The position numbers were made by a program, and so were the translations under genes. Positions 63,261 through 64,000 of a DNA stretch of 64,000 nucleotides are shown here, one piece after another. Under the pieces are notes generated by a model. That model made no database searches and was not told where the DNA came from. It saw only the letters and a list, made by a program, of their open reading frames with translations. This DNA comes from Muribaculaceae bacterium Isolate-110 (HZI). Lineage in GTDB: Bacteria > Bacteroidota > Bacteroidia > Bacteroidales > Muribaculaceae. The DNA lies in NCBI GenBank assembly GCA_003762875.1, contig RIBL01000001.1, forward strand, positions 294,125 through 358,124, written 5' to 3'. How positions within the stretch are numbered: position 1 is the stretch's first letter; every line of letters starts with the position of its first letter.

Positions 63261-63910
63261 TATAAATTGTAATATATTGACAATCAATCAATATATGCCA
63301 TTATCTTAAAGCAAGGTGTGAAATGGGCAACGGGGATTGCGACTTTGGAGCAAGACCAACCAAACACACGGCAAGGGTGATGTGCTGCAAATTCTATTTG
63401 GTGCAGCATGTCACATAACTTGCCATGTCCATATGGACATCTGAATACGAATATCCGTCCGGTGAAAACAATGAGCCTTTGAGTGAAGCCTGAACCCCGT
63501 CTGTGTGTATGCCGGAATTTGGGAGTGAGCAGGATGTCGGTCTCGGAATGTTGCACCCGGTTGTGTGGGTGTCATATTTGAGAGGCATATTTGAGAGGCT
63601 GACGAATGTGTTGCGTGTATCTGCGAAACGCCCGAACAAGGAGTTTTGATTTGCCGTGACTGTGGAATTTGCCGATCCGGCAATGTTCGGCAATCCTCCG
63701 GCAATGTTCGGCAAATTGAGAAATGGTGAAAATCTTTTATGACTGATGTTCTGATTGCTGATACAGTCAGTTGTACGGCCGATCATTCACCCGAAAGGAC
63801 GGATGAGTGAACCGATGGATGGATTTATGTGTGGATTAAATGCCTTATTGTCGGCTATTCAGTCAGACGTATGGATACTGTTTCTTTGAGTGTGTCTGAC
63901 GCCTGCCACT
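63261..63910. other. Right flank without a defensible gene
   Basis: About 650 bases. Open frames on the - strand (for example 63394-63786) have low-complexity, unfamiliar products and no promoter. Short direct repeats occur: catatttgagagg twice back to back (63573-63598), and tccggcaatgttcggcaa twice with a 21-base period (63676-63714). It may be decayed sequence at an insertion hot spot. Confidence 0.5.
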
Positions 63911-63943
63911 AAAAAAAGGACCAGTCAAATTTTGACCGGTCCT
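63911..63943 (-). terminator. Intrinsic terminator read on the - strand
   Basis: The stem aggaccagtcaaa/ttttgaccggtcct (63917-63943) with one G-T pair is followed on the - strand by seven T. It implies a - strand transcript entering from beyond the right edge of the window. Confidence 0.55.
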
Positions 63944-64000
63944 GGCAAGTTTGTAATTTTAGGTGACCAAACTTAAAATTCAAACTAATGGATTTGACAA

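Noticed and set aside
63394..63786. 130-codon - frame in the right flank
   Set aside because: Low-complexity product containing translated direct repeats, no start signals and a competing overlapping frame at 63411-63704.

Overview
The window looks like chromosome of a gut Bacteroidales bacterium, most likely from the Muribaculaceae/Prevotella/Bacteroides side. The evidence is the TAnnTTTG promoter boxes, fimbrillin-type (Mfa-like) lipoproteins, OmpA/PD40 envelope proteins and an integrase and MobV relaxase of Bacteroidales type. The family assignment is an inference.

Region 1 (1-21.7 kb, all +) is a surface polysaccharide locus. It holds a flippase, an Fe-S protein paired with a polysaccharide pyruvyl transferase, a run of glycosyltransferases (GT2, GT8, GT11, GT4), an acyltransferase and a Wzy-like polymerase. 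The initiating sugar-phosphate transferase and a Wza/Wzc-type export pair close it. Between the initiating transferase and Wza lies a three-gene cassette: PqqD-like (RRE fold), nucleotidyltransferase and HprK-like kinase. The same families act together in some lasso-peptide clusters, and this cassette is the most unusual functional lead here. The GT part (to about 11.6 kb) is clearly more AT-rich than the rest.

Region 2 (21.7-31.7 kb) is mostly envelope genes: a 64-aa small protein, two fimbrillin-like lipoproteins (one with a degenerate PI-PLC-like domain), an OmpA porin-like protein, RNase Z, a PepSY-like lipoprotein and a PorE-like TPR/PD40/OmpA lipoprotein.

Region 3 (31.7-52.7 kb) is ordinary core chromosome: typA, an OmpA-domain protein, a probable 6S RNA, pullulanase, a coiled-coil lipoprotein, rsmI, dacB, surE, a TM2 protein, a receiver-like/PEP-synthase-like protein, serB, glsA, an AspT/YidE-type transporter, a LysM protein, a PorT-like barrel and an AraC regulator. 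Strong hairpins separate the transcription units.

Region 4 (52.7-64 kb) is mobile. A lone integrase gene is followed by a compact integrative mobilizable element of about 8.8 kb, bounded by a 20-bp direct repeat (54498-54517 and 63241-63260). It carries its own integrase, a long structured non-coding stretch, an HTH protein, a DUF3987 protein, an inverted-repeat-rich oriT candidate, a MobV relaxase and, as cargo, an outer-membrane beta-barrel receptor gene preceded by a 117-nt inverted repeat. The last 700 bases hold no gene I can defend.
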